Source: Aureimonas ureilytica
GTDB lineage: Bacteria > Pseudomonadota > Alphaproteobacteria > Rhizobiales > Rhizobiaceae
Assembly (NCBI RefSeq): GCF_001475935.1
Contig: NZ_LDQA01000024.1
Span: 104,429-168,428 of the forward strand
DNA length: 64,000 bases
Direction: 5' to 3'
Both the position numbers and the translations under genes were made by a program. Position 1 is the first letter of the stretch. The number at the start of each line of letters is the position of its first letter. Below, one piece after another: positions 43,361 to 51,887 of the stretch. The notes beneath the pieces are model-generated. The model was given only the letters and a program-made list of their open reading frames with translations, was not told the DNA's origin and made no database searches.

Positions 43361-44205
43361 TGCGCCTCGGCATTTTTGCGAAAACCTTTCCCGGCACGGA
43401 GCCGGAGACGGTGCTGAGCGCCGTGCGCGAGGCCGGCTTCACCGCCGCGCAATACAACATGGCCTGTTCCGGCCTGCCCTCCATGCCGGACGCGGTGCCG
43501 GAAGCGGAAGCTGCGCGTATCGCCGAGGCCGCCAAGGCGAGCGGCGTGGAACTCGCCGCCCTCTCGGGCACCTACAACATGATCCATCCCGATCCCGGCG
43601 TGCGCGCGGCGGGGCTGCGCCGCCTGACAGTTCTGGCCGAAGCCGCGCCCCGCATGGGCACACGCCTCGTCACGCTCTGCACCGGCACGCGCGACCCGGA
43701 CGACCAGTGGCGCGGCCACCCGGACAATGATGCGCCCGACGCCTGGGCCGACCTTATCAGCGAGATGGCACAAGCGATCGAGCTCGCCGAGCGTCACGAC
43801 ATCACCCTCGGCATCGAGCCGGAGCTCGCCAATGTCGTGGACAGCGCGGCCAAGGCGCGCCGGCTGATCGACGACCTCGCCAGCCCCCGCCTTCGCATCG
43901 TTCTCGACCCCGCCAATCTCTTCGAGATCGCGAGCCTCGACGAGCAGCGCCGGCTCGTCTCCGAAGCCGTCGATCTCTTAGGCGATCGCATCGCCATGGG
44001 TCATGCCAAGGACCGCGCGCCGGATGGCGCTTTCGTGGCGGCGGGCCAAGGCGTTCTCGACTATCCCCATTATCTCCGCGCACTCGGCTCCATCGGCTTC
44101 CGGGGCGCGCTCGTGACCCATGGGCTGGAGGCGGCGGACGCGCCGGGCGTTGCGCGCTTCCTGCGCGCGCAACTGGCTGAAGCGGCTTTGAGCGAAAGCG
44201 CATGA
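43360..44205 (+). CDS. Sugar phosphate isomerase/epimerase-family TIM-barrel protein
   Basis: 281 residues of the AP-endonuclease-2-like TIM-barrel family. Candidate metal ligands are Glu in LGIEPELANVV, Asp in IVLDPANLFEI, His in MGHAKD and the final THGLE, as in ketose 3-epimerases and related isomerases. It overlaps the preceding gene by one base and the next by four, so the operon is translationally coupled. It could epimerise a keto sugar made by the Gfo/Idh enzyme. Exact reaction not determinable. Confidence 0.85.
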   Translation: MRLGIFAKTFPGTEPETVLSAVREAGFTAAQYNMACSGLPSMPDAVPEAEAARIAEAAKASGVELAALSGTYNMIHPDPGVRAAGLRRLTVLAEAAPRMGTRLVTLCTGTRDPDDQWRGHPDNDAPDAWADLISEMAQAIELAERHDITLGIEPELANVVDSAAKARRLIDDLASPRLRIVLDPANLFEIASLDEQRRLVSEAVDLLGDRIAMGHAKDRAPDGAFVAAGQGVLDYPHYLRALGSIGFRGALVTHGLEAADAPGVARFLRAQLAEAALSESA

Positions 44206-45017
44206 GTGGGCGCGACATCACCACATCCGATGGCGTGCGCCTTCATCTGGACGATGCGGGCGGGGCGGCCGCGCCCGTCTTCTTCCAGCACGGGCTTTGC
44301 GGCGACAGCGGACAGACACGCGAGGCCTTCCCGGCCAGCGCGGGCTTTCGCCTGAAAACGCTGGAGATGCGCGGCCACGGCCGCTCGGAGGCCGGCGCGC
44401 TGTCGCGCCTGTCGATCGCGACCTTCACCGACGATCTGATCACCGCGATCGAAGAAGAAGGCGCGGGGCCGGTCGTCGTCGGCGGCATTTCCATGGGCGC
44501 GGCCATCGCGCTGCGCCTTAGCGTGCTGCGACCCGATCTCGTATCCGGCCTGCTCCTCGTGCGCCCGGCCTGGGTTCTGGAGCGCGCACCGACCAATATG
44601 CGGCCCAATGCCGAAGTCGGCGAGCTCATCGCGGCGTCCGGCGGCGAGGAGGGGCGGCAGCGCTTCGAGGCCGGCGGCACCGCCCGGCGGCTGGCGGTGG
44701 ACGCCCCCGACAATCTCGCCTCGCTGCGCTCCTTCTTCACGCGCGAGCCGCTGAGCGTCACCTCCGCGCTCCTGCGGGCCGTCTCGGTGGACGGGCCAGG
44801 CGTCTCGGCGGAAGCGCTCGCTCGGCTTTCCGTGCCGACGCTCGTTGTCGGACATGAGCGCGATGTCGTGCATCCGCTGGCCCATGCCAAAGCGCTGGCC
44901 GGGCTGATCCCCGGCGCGCGCTTCAGCGAAATCACCCCGAAGGCGAGCGACCGCGCGCGCTATCTCGCCGACCTGCATCAGGCTTTGTCCGCCTTTCTTC
45001 TGGAGCTTCCCCGATGA
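44202..45017 (+). CDS. Alpha/beta hydrolase
   Basis: 271-residue alpha/beta-fold hydrolase. The oxyanion-hole region FFQHGLCGDSGQTREAF is followed by the nucleophile elbow VGGISMGAA (G-x-S-x-G) and then the acid/His region VVGHERDVVHPLAHA and DLHQALSAF. Inside a sugar operon it may open a lactone or remove an acyl group; this is inference. The four-base ATGA overlaps at both ends show coupling with the isomerase before and the epimerase after. Confidence 0.85.
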   Translation: MSGRDITTSDGVRLHLDDAGGAAAPVFFQHGLCGDSGQTREAFPASAGFRLKTLEMRGHGRSEAGALSRLSIATFTDDLITAIEEEGAGPVVVGGISMGAAIALRLSVLRPDLVSGLLLVRPAWVLERAPTNMRPNAEVGELIAASGGEEGRQRFEAGGTARRLAVDAPDNLASLRSFFTREPLSVTSALLRAVSVDGPGVSAEALARLSVPTLVVGHERDVVHPLAHAKALAGLIPGARFSEITPKASDRARYLADLHQALSAFLLELPR

Positions 45018-45721
45018 GTTCGACCCTTCGCGATGCCGGCTGGATCGACCGGCTGCCGACCGACCGGCTGATCGGCGAATATTCCGTCTGGTCCGCCGAT
45101 CTCGTGCGCCTCGCCGACGAGATGGCGCGCATCGACGCCCATGCCGACATTCTCCATGTCGATGTCGCGGACGGCCATTTCGCGCCCGCCTTCCTGTTCT
45201 TCCCCGATCTCGTCGCGGGTCTGCGCAAGGTCTCGGACAAGCCGATCCATGTGCATCTCATGGTGGCCGACGCCGTCGTCCTGTCGCAGATCGAGCAGTT
45301 CGCGGAAGCGGGCGCCGATCTCATCAGCCTTCACGTCGAGAACGCCTCCGTGGCGGAGGCCGCGCTGGACCGGCTGGACGCTCTCGGCATCCCTGCCGGC
45401 ATGGTTCTGCGGGTGGAAACGCCGGTGGCCGAGGTCGCGCCTTATCTGCCGCGTCTCTCCTTCCTGACGCTGCTCGGCACCGCGATCGGCGTGAAGGGGC
45501 AGGGGCTGAACGAGGCGGCGGGCGACCGGCTGCGCGAGGCCAAGGCGCTGATTGCGGCGGCGAATGCGCCCCGTCGCATCGTGCTCGCCGCCGATGGCGG
45601 CATTCGCGAGCACACGGTTCCGCTTCTGCGCGAAGCCGGCGCGGAAACCGTGGTTCTCGGCTCGCTCGCCTTCAACGCGCCCGATCTTGCCGCGCGCACG
45701 GCCTGGCTGCATGGGCTCTGA
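45014..45721 (+). CDS. Ribulose-phosphate 3-epimerase family protein
   Basis: 235-residue TIM barrel of the Rpe family. HVDVADGHFAPAF (usually H-x-D-x-M-D-G, here Ala for Met), VHLMV and the late catalytic Asp in AADGGI are present, so it should be an active metal-dependent 3-epimerase of a ketose phosphate. Because a ROK kinase gene follows and overlaps it, an AlsE-like role (allulose 6-phosphate to fructose 6-phosphate) is attractive. The alternatives are a specialised pentulose- or tetrulose-phosphate epimerase. This is unlikely to be the housekeeping Rpe. Confidence 0.85.
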   Translation: MSSTLRDAGWIDRLPTDRLIGEYSVWSADLVRLADEMARIDAHADILHVDVADGHFAPAFLFFPDLVAGLRKVSDKPIHVHLMVADAVVLSQIEQFAEAGADLISLHVENASVAEAALDRLDALGIPAGMVLRVETPVAEVAPYLPRLSFLTLLGTAIGVKGQGLNEAAGDRLREAKALIAAANAPRRIVLAADGGIREHTVPLLREAGAETVVLGSLAFNAPDLAARTAWLHGL

Positions 45722-46655
45722 GCGGCTCGCAATCGGCATCGATCTCGGCGGCACGCAGATCCGGGGCGCGCTGATCGACGAGGCCGGCACGGTTCTCCAC
45801 CGCGAGGCCATGGCGACGGCCGCGACCGCAGGGGCCGAAGCCGTGGTGGCGCAGATCGCCGCGCTCGCCCGCGCCATGGCGGAGCGCGCGGGCGGCGCGG
45901 TTCTGGGCATCGGTCTCTCCGCGCCGGGGCCGCTCGACGCGCCGAACGGCATCGCGCTCTCCACGCCGACCATTGCCGGCTTCACCGACTTTCCGCTCGC
46001 CCAAGCCGTGGAAGCGGCGAGCGGTCGGCCTGTGCTTCTCGAAAACGACGGGATCGCCGCTGCCATCGGCGAATGGCGCTTCGGCGCGGGGCGGGGGCTC
46101 GATCATATGGTCTATGCGACGGTCAGCACCGGCATCGGCGGCGGCGTCATCGCCGATGGGCGCGTCTTGCGCGGGCGCATGGGCATGGCCGCTCATATCG
46201 GCCATATGATCGTCGTGCAGGGCGGAGCGCCCTGCGCCTGCGGCGCGCACGGCTGTTTCGAAGCCCATGCATCCGGTCCCGCCTTCGTCGCGCGAGCGAG
46301 GGGCGCGGCACGCGAGGACGTGGGCTCGACGCTCCATGCCAATGCCGAAACGCTCAGCGCCGCCGAAGTCTTCGACGCGGCCGGGGCGGGCGATGCCCTG
46401 GCGCGCCGCCTCGTCGGGGAAGAGGCCGAGCTTTTGGGGCTCGGCTTCGGCAATCTCCTGCATCTCTACAGCCCGGACGTCATCGTCATGGGTGGGGGCC
46501 TGTCGCACCAGTTCGACCGGCTGGAGCCGCTGATCTCGCCTGCCATGCGCCGAAACGTTCTGCCGCCCTTTCGCTCCGTGCCGCTGCGCCGGGCGCTGCT
46601 CGGCGACAATTCCGGGCTGGTTGGAGCGGCGAGCCTCCTGTTCGAGCGTGGCTGA
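45711..46655 (+). CDS. ROK-family sugar kinase
   Basis: 314-residue ATP-dependent sugar kinase. The phosphate loop GIDLGGTQIRGAL is followed by catalytic Asp in LENDGIAAAIGE, STGIGGGVI and the zinc site (His in HIGHM, then CACGAHGC), all intact, so unlike the ROK regulator at 40827 it should be enzymatic. It overlaps the epimerase gene by 11 bases and ends the five-gene operon. Kinase plus Rpe-type epimerase parallels AlsK/AlsE of D-allose use; the sugar here is unproven. Confidence 0.92.
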   Translation: MGSERLAIGIDLGGTQIRGALIDEAGTVLHREAMATAATAGAEAVVAQIAALARAMAERAGGAVLGIGLSAPGPLDAPNGIALSTPTIAGFTDFPLAQAVEAASGRPVLLENDGIAAAIGEWRFGAGRGLDHMVYATVSTGIGGGVIADGRVLRGRMGMAAHIGHMIVVQGGAPCACGAHGCFEAHASGPAFVARARGAAREDVGSTLHANAETLSAAEVFDAAGAGDALARRLVGEEAELLGLGFGNLLHLYSPDVIVMGGGLSHQFDRLEPLISPAMRRNVLPPFRSVPLRRALLGDNSGLVGAASLLFERG

Positions 46656-46952
46656 CGCGCTCCGTCGCCGTGCCTTGGTTGAGGCCGCACCATCTCGGCA
46701 TAAGCCCCGCACGCCTATCTTGTGTTGCAGTGCGAAAAGGCCCTTGATCACGACTTCGAGAAGTGGCATGGGGCGCGCGTGCCGGAGCCCACGACGTTCT
46801 GACTCCTCCGGCCATCACTGGAACCCGAAACTCGATGCCAAGCGACAGTAGCAGTCGATTGACGTGGCCGCGTATGGTCTTGCCGCCGGGCGCCCTGTTC
46901 TAGGCGCGCCCCGTTCGTGGCCGGACCCCGCGCGGCGGCCCGGAGCGAACTT
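46656..46952. other. Intergenic region before mgtE
   Basis: 297 bases with no convincing gene. A GGGCGC (46888-46893) / GCGCCC (46906-46911) hairpin stands about 40 bases before the mgtE start. I do not recognise a known magnesium riboswitch, though a Mg2+-responsive leader would be at home here. Confidence 0.35.
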
Positions 46953-48323
46953 ATGCAAGACACACAAGACACCGAGTGGCTGAACCAGCTGACGAAGGAA
47001 GCCGAGGAGTTTCGGGGTAAACACGTCGCCGATATCGTTCAGAAGCTGAACGAGCTGTCGTCGGAAGCTGCGGCCTTCATCGTCGCGCGCTTGCCGATCG
47101 ATGTCGCGGCCGAGGTCTTCGACCATTCCTCGCTGGACGAGCCGCAGGACATTCTCGCCTCGCTGGACGCCTCCAGGGCGGCCGCGATTCTCGACGCGAT
47201 GGCGGCCGACCGTCTGGCCTATCTCTTCCGCGACATGGAGGAGCCGCCGCGCGAGCAGCTTCTGGCGTTGCTCACGAGTGAAGCCCGCTCCGTCGTCGAT
47301 TCGCTGCTGACCCACCCCGAGGGCAGCGCCGGCAGCCTGATGACGACCGAGTTCGTCAGCGTGCCGTCCAACTGGACGATCGGCGAAACCCTGAAGCACG
47401 TCCGCGAGGTCGAAGGCGCGCGCGAGACGATCTACGCGATCTATGTGATCGACCCCACGACGCGCCGGCTCGAAAAGTCGGTCTCGCTGCGCCGCCTGAT
47501 CTCGGGCGATCTGCACGCGCCGGTCGGCTCGGTCGCGCGCTACGACGCGCCGATCACCGTCCTGCCGCAGGCCGACCGCGAAGAGGTCGCCCATCTCATT
47601 TCCGAATACGATCTTCTGGCGATTCCCGTGGTGGACGAGAAGCGCCATGTGCTCGGCATCGTCACGGTGGACGACGTGATCGACGCCATGATCGAGGCCT
47701 CGACCGAGGACGCGCAGAAGTTCGGCGGCATGGAAGCGCTGGACGAGCCCTATCCCGACATCGGCTTCCTGACGATGCTCAAGAAGCGCGCGGGCTGGCT
47801 GGCCGTTCTCTTCCTGTCGGAAATGCTCACGGCCAGCGCCATGCAGCATTTCGAGGACGAACTGGAGCGCGCCGTGGTGCTCACGCTCTTCATCCCGCTG
47901 ATCATGAGTTCGGGCGGCAATTCGGGCAGTCAGGCAACTTCGCTGATCATCCGCGCGCTGGCGCTGGGCGAGCTTCGCCTCAAGGACTGGTGGCGCGTCG
48001 CCCTGCGCGAGGCGCCGACGGGCGCCGCTCTCGGCTCGTTTCTCGGCGTCATCGGTATGGCCCGCATCGCCATCTGGCAGGAGGCCGGCATTTTCGACTA
48101 TGGGCCGCACTGGTTCCTGATCGCGCTGACGGTCGGCCTCGCGCTGGTGGCCATCGTCACCTTCGGCTCGCTGGCGGGCTCCATGCTGCCCTTCGCCCTC
48201 AAGCGCCTCGGCTTCGACCCGGCCAGCGCCTCTGCGCCCTTCGTCGCGACGCTGGTCGATGTGTCCGGTCTCGTCATCTATTTCAGCGTCGCGCTTTTGG
48301 TGCTCCAGGGCACGCTGCTCTGA
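46953..48323 (+). CDS. mgtE: Magnesium transporter MgtE
   Basis: 456 residues with the MgtE layout. The N-terminal helical domain (residues about 15-130) contains DVAAEVFDHSSLDEPQDIL, a pair of CBS domains follows (about 135-255, for example LLAIPVVDEKRHVLGIVTVDDVIDA), and five membrane helices form the C-terminal part with the pore region LIMSSGGNSGSQATSLIIRALA. CBS and N domains sense cytoplasmic Mg2+ and gate the channel in this family. A strong hairpin follows the stop. It is monocistronic and is the second Mg2+ carrier in the window beside corA. Confidence 0.95.
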   Translation: MQDTQDTEWLNQLTKEAEEFRGKHVADIVQKLNELSSEAAAFIVARLPIDVAAEVFDHSSLDEPQDILASLDASRAAAILDAMAADRLAYLFRDMEEPPREQLLALLTSEARSVVDSLLTHPEGSAGSLMTTEFVSVPSNWTIGETLKHVREVEGARETIYAIYVIDPTTRRLEKSVSLRRLISGDLHAPVGSVARYDAPITVLPQADREEVAHLISEYDLLAIPVVDEKRHVLGIVTVDDVIDAMIEASTEDAQKFGGMEALDEPYPDIGFLTMLKKRAGWLAVLFLSEMLTASAMQHFEDELERAVVLTLFIPLIMSSGGNSGSQATSLIIRALALGELRLKDWWRVALREAPTGAALGSFLGVIGMARIAIWQEAGIFDYGPHWFLIALTVGLALVAIVTFGSLAGSMLPFALKRLGFDPASASAPFVATLVDVSGLVIYFSVALLVLQGTLL

Positions 48324-48369
48324 CGTCACGTCGAGCGCCCTTGCGGCGCGCTCGCTTGGGTTTCTGCGG

Positions 48370-48404
48370 GGGCTGGCCGAACCATGGCAGGGTTCGGCCA
48401 GCCC
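48370..48404. terminator. Bidirectional terminator between mgtE and the Cache MCP
   Basis: A perfect 14-bp stem (48370-48383 with 48391-48404) has a 7-base loop and is followed by ATTTTC on the plus strand. It separates the convergent ends of mgtE (48323) and the MCP (48414), so it probably serves both. Confidence 0.75.
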
Positions 48405-48413
48405 ATTTTCGTG

Positions 48414-50003
48414 TCAGGCGGCCCGGCGGTAGCGTGGGGCTTCGGCCAGCTTCATCTCCGGCTCGTGTTCCACCACGCGCGGCGGCTCGCGGCGATCCGC
48501 GCCCGTCTCGTTCAGATGGAAGAAGGCGACCTGCTCGTTCAACCGGCTGGCTTCGCCCGAGAGCTGCCCGGCCGTCGCGGCCATCTGCGTCGCCGCGCCG
48601 GCGCTTGCCTGCGTCACCTGATCGAGCTGGACGATGGCCTGGCTGATCTGAGCTGCGCCGATCGACTGCTCGCGGCAGGCGGCCGAGATTTCCGACACGA
48701 GTTCGGCCGTGCGGCTGATATCGGGCACGAGCTGCTGAAGCTGGGTAACGGCGTTCTCCGCCGCGCTCAGCGTCTGCCCGGCCAGGGTCTCGATGCCGCG
48801 CGAGGCCTCCTGGCTGCGCTCGGCGAGCTTGCGCACTTCGGAGGCCACCACCGCGAAACCTTTGCCGTGATGCCCGGCGCGTGCCGCTTCGATGGCGGCG
48901 TTGAGGGCCAGAAGATCGGTCTGGCGGGCAATGTCCTGCACGATGGCGATGCGCTCGGCAATCTCCCGCATGGCTGCGACCGTCTGCTCCACCGCGCCGC
49001 CCGTCTCGACCGCGCGTCGCGAGGCCTGGGTCGAGATCGTCTCGGTCTGCACCGCGTTCTCGGCGGTCTGGCGGATATTGGCGGACATTTCCTCAATCGC
49101 GGCGGAGGCCTGTTCCGAGGCGGCCGCCTGCTCCACCGCGCCCGACGACATCTGTTCGGCGGCGGCGGCCGATTGGGTCGAGCCCGACGCGACGCTGCCC
49201 GAGGAGACGAGAACACCGCCCACGATCTCGCGCAACCGCGCGCTCATCTCGCCCATCGTGCGTTGAAGGTCCGCCAACTCGTCCGAGCCCTTGGCCGCGA
49301 TGACCTTGGTCAGGTCGCCGCCTTCGATGGCGCGCGCCAGCGCGATCGACTGCCCGAGCGGGCGCAGGATGCTGCGATGGAGTGCCCATCCGGCCAGAAG
49401 GATCAGCGCGAAGCCCGGCAGGCTCCACAGAACCGCCCGCAGCGCGGCATCGTGGATCACGGCCTTGACGTCATCCACATAGATGCCGGTCGAGATCGAC
49501 CAGCCCCAAGGCTCGTAGGCCCGGCTGTAGCCACGCTTGGCAAACAGACCCTCCTGCCCCGTGCGGGTCGTGTCATAGTCGGTCCAACCGCCGCCCGCGC
49601 GCGCGTTGCGGATCATCGTCTGAATGTAGAGATTGCCGTTGGCGTCCTTCTTGTCCCAGGCGCTGGAGCCTTCCTCGGACGGGTCCTGCGCCATGACGCG
49701 GCGGCCTTCGTAGTCGTGGAAGAAGAGATAGTCGTTGTTGTTGAAGCGGATCGGGCGCAGCACGGCCTTCGCCATGGCCTGCGCTGTCGGCACGTCGAAC
49801 TCGCCGGCCTTGGCGCGCTTGTCCAGTCTTTCGATCACGGAACTCGCCGCGTCGATCTGCGCCTTCAAAAACAGGTTTCGATCCGCCCAGACCTGATCGC
49901 TGAGAAAGCGAAGCTGAAGGCCGACAATGCCTGTCATGACGACAAGACACAGGAGTGTCAGCCCTATCAGCTTGCGGGACACCGTCATGCGCATTTCATT
50001 CAT
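48414..50003 (-). CDS. Methyl-accepting chemotaxis protein with single Cache sensor
   Basis: 529-residue chemoreceptor. A membrane helix at about 10-30 precedes a periplasmic single-Cache domain at about 35-185, with [20 protein letters not shown] and [14 protein letters not shown], typical of sCache_2. A second membrane helix lies at about 190-212, then HAMP, and a signalling hairpin with tip [20 protein letters not shown] and [18 protein letters not shown]. The coiled-coil arms are 28 residues shorter on each side than those of the MCP at 2124. sCache_2 receptors often bind small carboxylates; the ligand here is unknown. Confidence 0.95.
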   Translation of the reverse strand: MNEMRMTVSRKLIGLTLLCLVVMTGIVGLQLRFLSDQVWADRNLFLKAQIDAASSVIERLDKRAKAGEFDVPTAQAMAKAVLRPIRFNNNDYLFFHDYEGRRVMAQDPSEEGSSAWDKKDANGNLYIQTMIRNARAGGGWTDYDTTRTGQEGLFAKRGYSRAYEPWGWSISTGIYVDDVKAVIHDAALRAVLWSLPGFALILLAGWALHRSILRPLGQSIALARAIEGGDLTKVIAAKGSDELADLQRTMGEMSARLREIVGGVLVSSGSVASGSTQSAAAAEQMSSGAVEQAAASEQASAAIEEMSANIRQTAENAVQTETISTQASRRAVETGGAVEQTVAAMREIAERIAIVQDIARQTDLLALNAAIEAARAGHHGKGFAVVASEVRKLAERSQEASRGIETLAGQTLSAAENAVTQLQQLVPDISRTAELVSEISAACREQSIGAAQISQAIVQLDQVTQASAGAATQMAATAGQLSGEASRLNEQVAFFHLNETGADRREPPRVVEHEPEMKLAEAPRYRRAA

Positions 50004-50234
50004 GCTCCTGGATCGCGAGCCGCTCGCGGCCGCTTCAGAACATCACGGCAATCCTAAGGTATTCTTCCTATCGAGCTGCGATCCGGCCTCCCATGCCGAG
50101 AATCGGTGGAACTGGTTAGCGACTGCTGCATCGCACCAATCCCGGCCGGGGAGCATGGGAACAGGAGGGCGCATGCGTCTTCCGTTTCGCGTGGCCTCCC
50201 GCCCCGCTCCCGCCCCATAGGAATGAGAACGACA
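50004..50234. other. Intergenic region between the MCP and the DUF2778 gene
   Basis: About 230 bases with divergent promoters expected for both neighbours. I see no gene I trust; a 60-codon frame at 50106-50288 has no ribosome site and runs into the inverted repeat. Nothing else stands out. Confidence 0.35.
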
Positions 50235-50305
50235 CCGCCAGCCAAGCCGGGCCGAGAGGATTTGGTAACCATAAGGGGCGCATTCTGACCCGGCTTGGCT
50301 GGCGG
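50235..50305. promoter_or_regulatory. 17-bp perfect inverted repeat upstream of the DUF2778 gene
   Basis: The arms at 50235-50251 and 50289-50305 are exact inverse copies of 17 bases around a 37-base spacer that contains TTTGGTAACCATAA. The element ends 36 bases before the start codon. Single-stranded, it would make a very stable stem in the 5' leader; as DNA it could be a protein site. GTAACCAT differs by one base from the TTAACCAT CtrA-type half site. Confidence 0.5.
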
Positions 50306-50341
50306 CCGAGACCCTTCGGGCTCGACCGCCGGCTTTACAGG

Positions 50342-51715
50342 ATGTCGTTCGCCGGACTCTTCATGACCCTCGACCTGACCCCCGAGTTCGGCGCTGCGCC
50401 GCAGAGCCGCCCTTCGAGTTCTTCCGCGCGCGGAGCGAGCCGTCTCCTGCCCCGCTTCATCTGGGGTGGCTGCGCCATGGCGCTCGTTCTGGCGCTGGGC
50501 GCCACCGGGATGCCGGCTGTCTTCGCCCTTATCGGGGAGGGGCTGGACCCCGGCGCGGCGGTGGATCTTTCGAGAGCCGCCGCCGGGCTTTCGCTCGCCC
50601 AGAAGACCAGCCCACCCGCCGCGCGCTCGGCGCGCCTCGCGCATGGCACCGGCCGGCGGGTCGAGACGCCCGCCATGCCGGTGGCCAACGCACCCTCGGC
50701 AGCGGCCTCGCTGGAGGCTGCCGCGTCGGACGAGGATGACGCGCTGCCCGTCACGATCGCGCATCTGATCTCGCCGCCGACGAGCTTCACCGCCGGGCGC
50801 ATGAACGGCTCGCTCCACGGGCTCGATCGGCCCGATCTGGCGGCCGTCTCCCGCTTCTCGCGCGCTCCGGCCGCGCCCGAAGCCGTGGCCGAGGCGACGC
50901 TGGAGGACGAGGCCCTAGCCGAAGCGCAGGTCGCCAGCCGGCAGCCGGATGCGATCGCCAGCAACACGGACGACGCGGACGATACGCCTGATAGCGCGGC
51001 GCAGGAACTCGCCGAGCTTCTGGTGCCCAAGCCCACGGCACGCCCGCTCCTCAGCCGCGCGCCGGAAGAACGCGACGAAGACGAGGACGACGAGGAGGAG
51101 AATGACGGCGCGCCGACGCGCGTCGCCGCGGCGAGGTCTCGCCCCGCCCCATCGCCCGCGCCGACCCTTGTGCCGCGCCAGCCCGTCAAGCCGGCGCGCG
51201 ACGTACCGGTTCTCGCCTATGCAAGGCCCGATGCCGGCGCGCTGCGCATGGACCCGAGCGCCGTCGACCCGCCGGCCCTGCGCCCCAGGATCGGCAATGG
51301 AACGGCCGTCTACGACATCTCGGCCAAGACCGTGTATCTGCCGAACGGCGAACGGCTGGAAGCCCATTCCGGCCTTGGTCCCATGCGGGATAATCCGCGC
51401 TTCGTTCACGCCAAGAACCGGGGGCCGACGCCGCCCCATACGTATAAGCTGACCTTGCGCGAAAGCCTGTTCCACGGCGTTCAGGCCCTCCGACTGACCC
51501 CGGTCGGCGGGCAGGGCAAGATCCACAATCGCGTCGGTCTGCTCGCCCATACCTATATGCTGGGCAAGGGGGGCGACTCCAACGGCTGCGTGTCCTTCAA
51601 GGATTACAAGCGCTTCCTCGCCGCCTATCGGCGCGGCGAAATCCGTCAGCTTGTGGTCGTCGCCCATATGGACGCGAGCCCCAAATCGCTCTTCGCCTGG
51701 CTTTTCAAATCGTAG
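50342..51715 (+). CDS. DUF2778 (L,D-transpeptidase-like, Tlde1-type) domain protein
   Basis: 457 residues. One membrane helix at about 38-62 ([18 protein letters not shown]) is followed by a long low-complexity region (about 65-300) rich in Ala, Pro and acidic residues. The C-terminal 130 residues form a DUF2778 domain: [50 protein letters not shown] with candidate catalytic His403 and Cys416 (SxGC). This domain is related to L,D-transpeptidases and to the Tlde1 family acting on peptidoglycan. With its anchor it probably acts in the periplasm on the cell wall. No immunity or type VI genes are adjacent, so a housekeeping role is more likely. Confidence 0.82.
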   Translation: MSFAGLFMTLDLTPEFGAAPQSRPSSSSARGASRLLPRFIWGGCAMALVLALGATGMPAVFALIGEGLDPGAAVDLSRAAAGLSLAQKTSPPAARSARLAHGTGRRVETPAMPVANAPSAAASLEAAASDEDDALPVTIAHLISPPTSFTAGRMNGSLHGLDRPDLAAVSRFSRAPAAPEAVAEATLEDEALAEAQVASRQPDAIASNTDDADDTPDSAAQELAELLVPKPTARPLLSRAPEERDEDEDDEEENDGAPTRVAAARSRPAPSPAPTLVPRQPVKPARDVPVLAYARPDAGALRMDPSAVDPPALRPRIGNGTAVYDISAKTVYLPNGERLEAHSGLGPMRDNPRFVHAKNRGPTPPHTYKLTLRESLFHGVQALRLTPVGGQGKIHNRVGLLAHTYMLGKGGDSNGCVSFKDYKRFLAAYRRGEIRQLVVVAHMDASPKSLFAWLFKS

Positions 51716-51887
51716 GAGCGGTGCCGGTGAACCAGTCGCAGCCACAAAATTAGAAAGCCCGCAGGAGCGGTCTTTCCAGGGTGCGGGGCGACATCGCGCC
51801 TTGGAAAGTTTCCAGCCTGCCGCAGCTATGAGCCCTCCAAGCTTGGCCATGACCGGATGTCGGGCATGGCGGCACGAGGAGAGTTCC

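Noticed and set aside
46656..46952. Magnesium riboswitch (M-box or mgtA-type leader) before mgtE
   Set aside because: I looked for a conserved leader structure but could recognise none; only one weak 6-bp hairpin is visible.
50106..50288. Small 60-codon frame before the DUF2778 gene
   Set aside because: No ribosome site, Arg/Pro-rich translation, and it runs into the 17-bp inverted repeat.
50342..51715. Type VI secretion effector (Tlde1) with immunity protein
   Set aside because: The domain matches, but there is no adjacent immunity gene, VgrG or PAAR. The protein has its own membrane helix and long linker, so a resident cell-wall enzyme is more likely.
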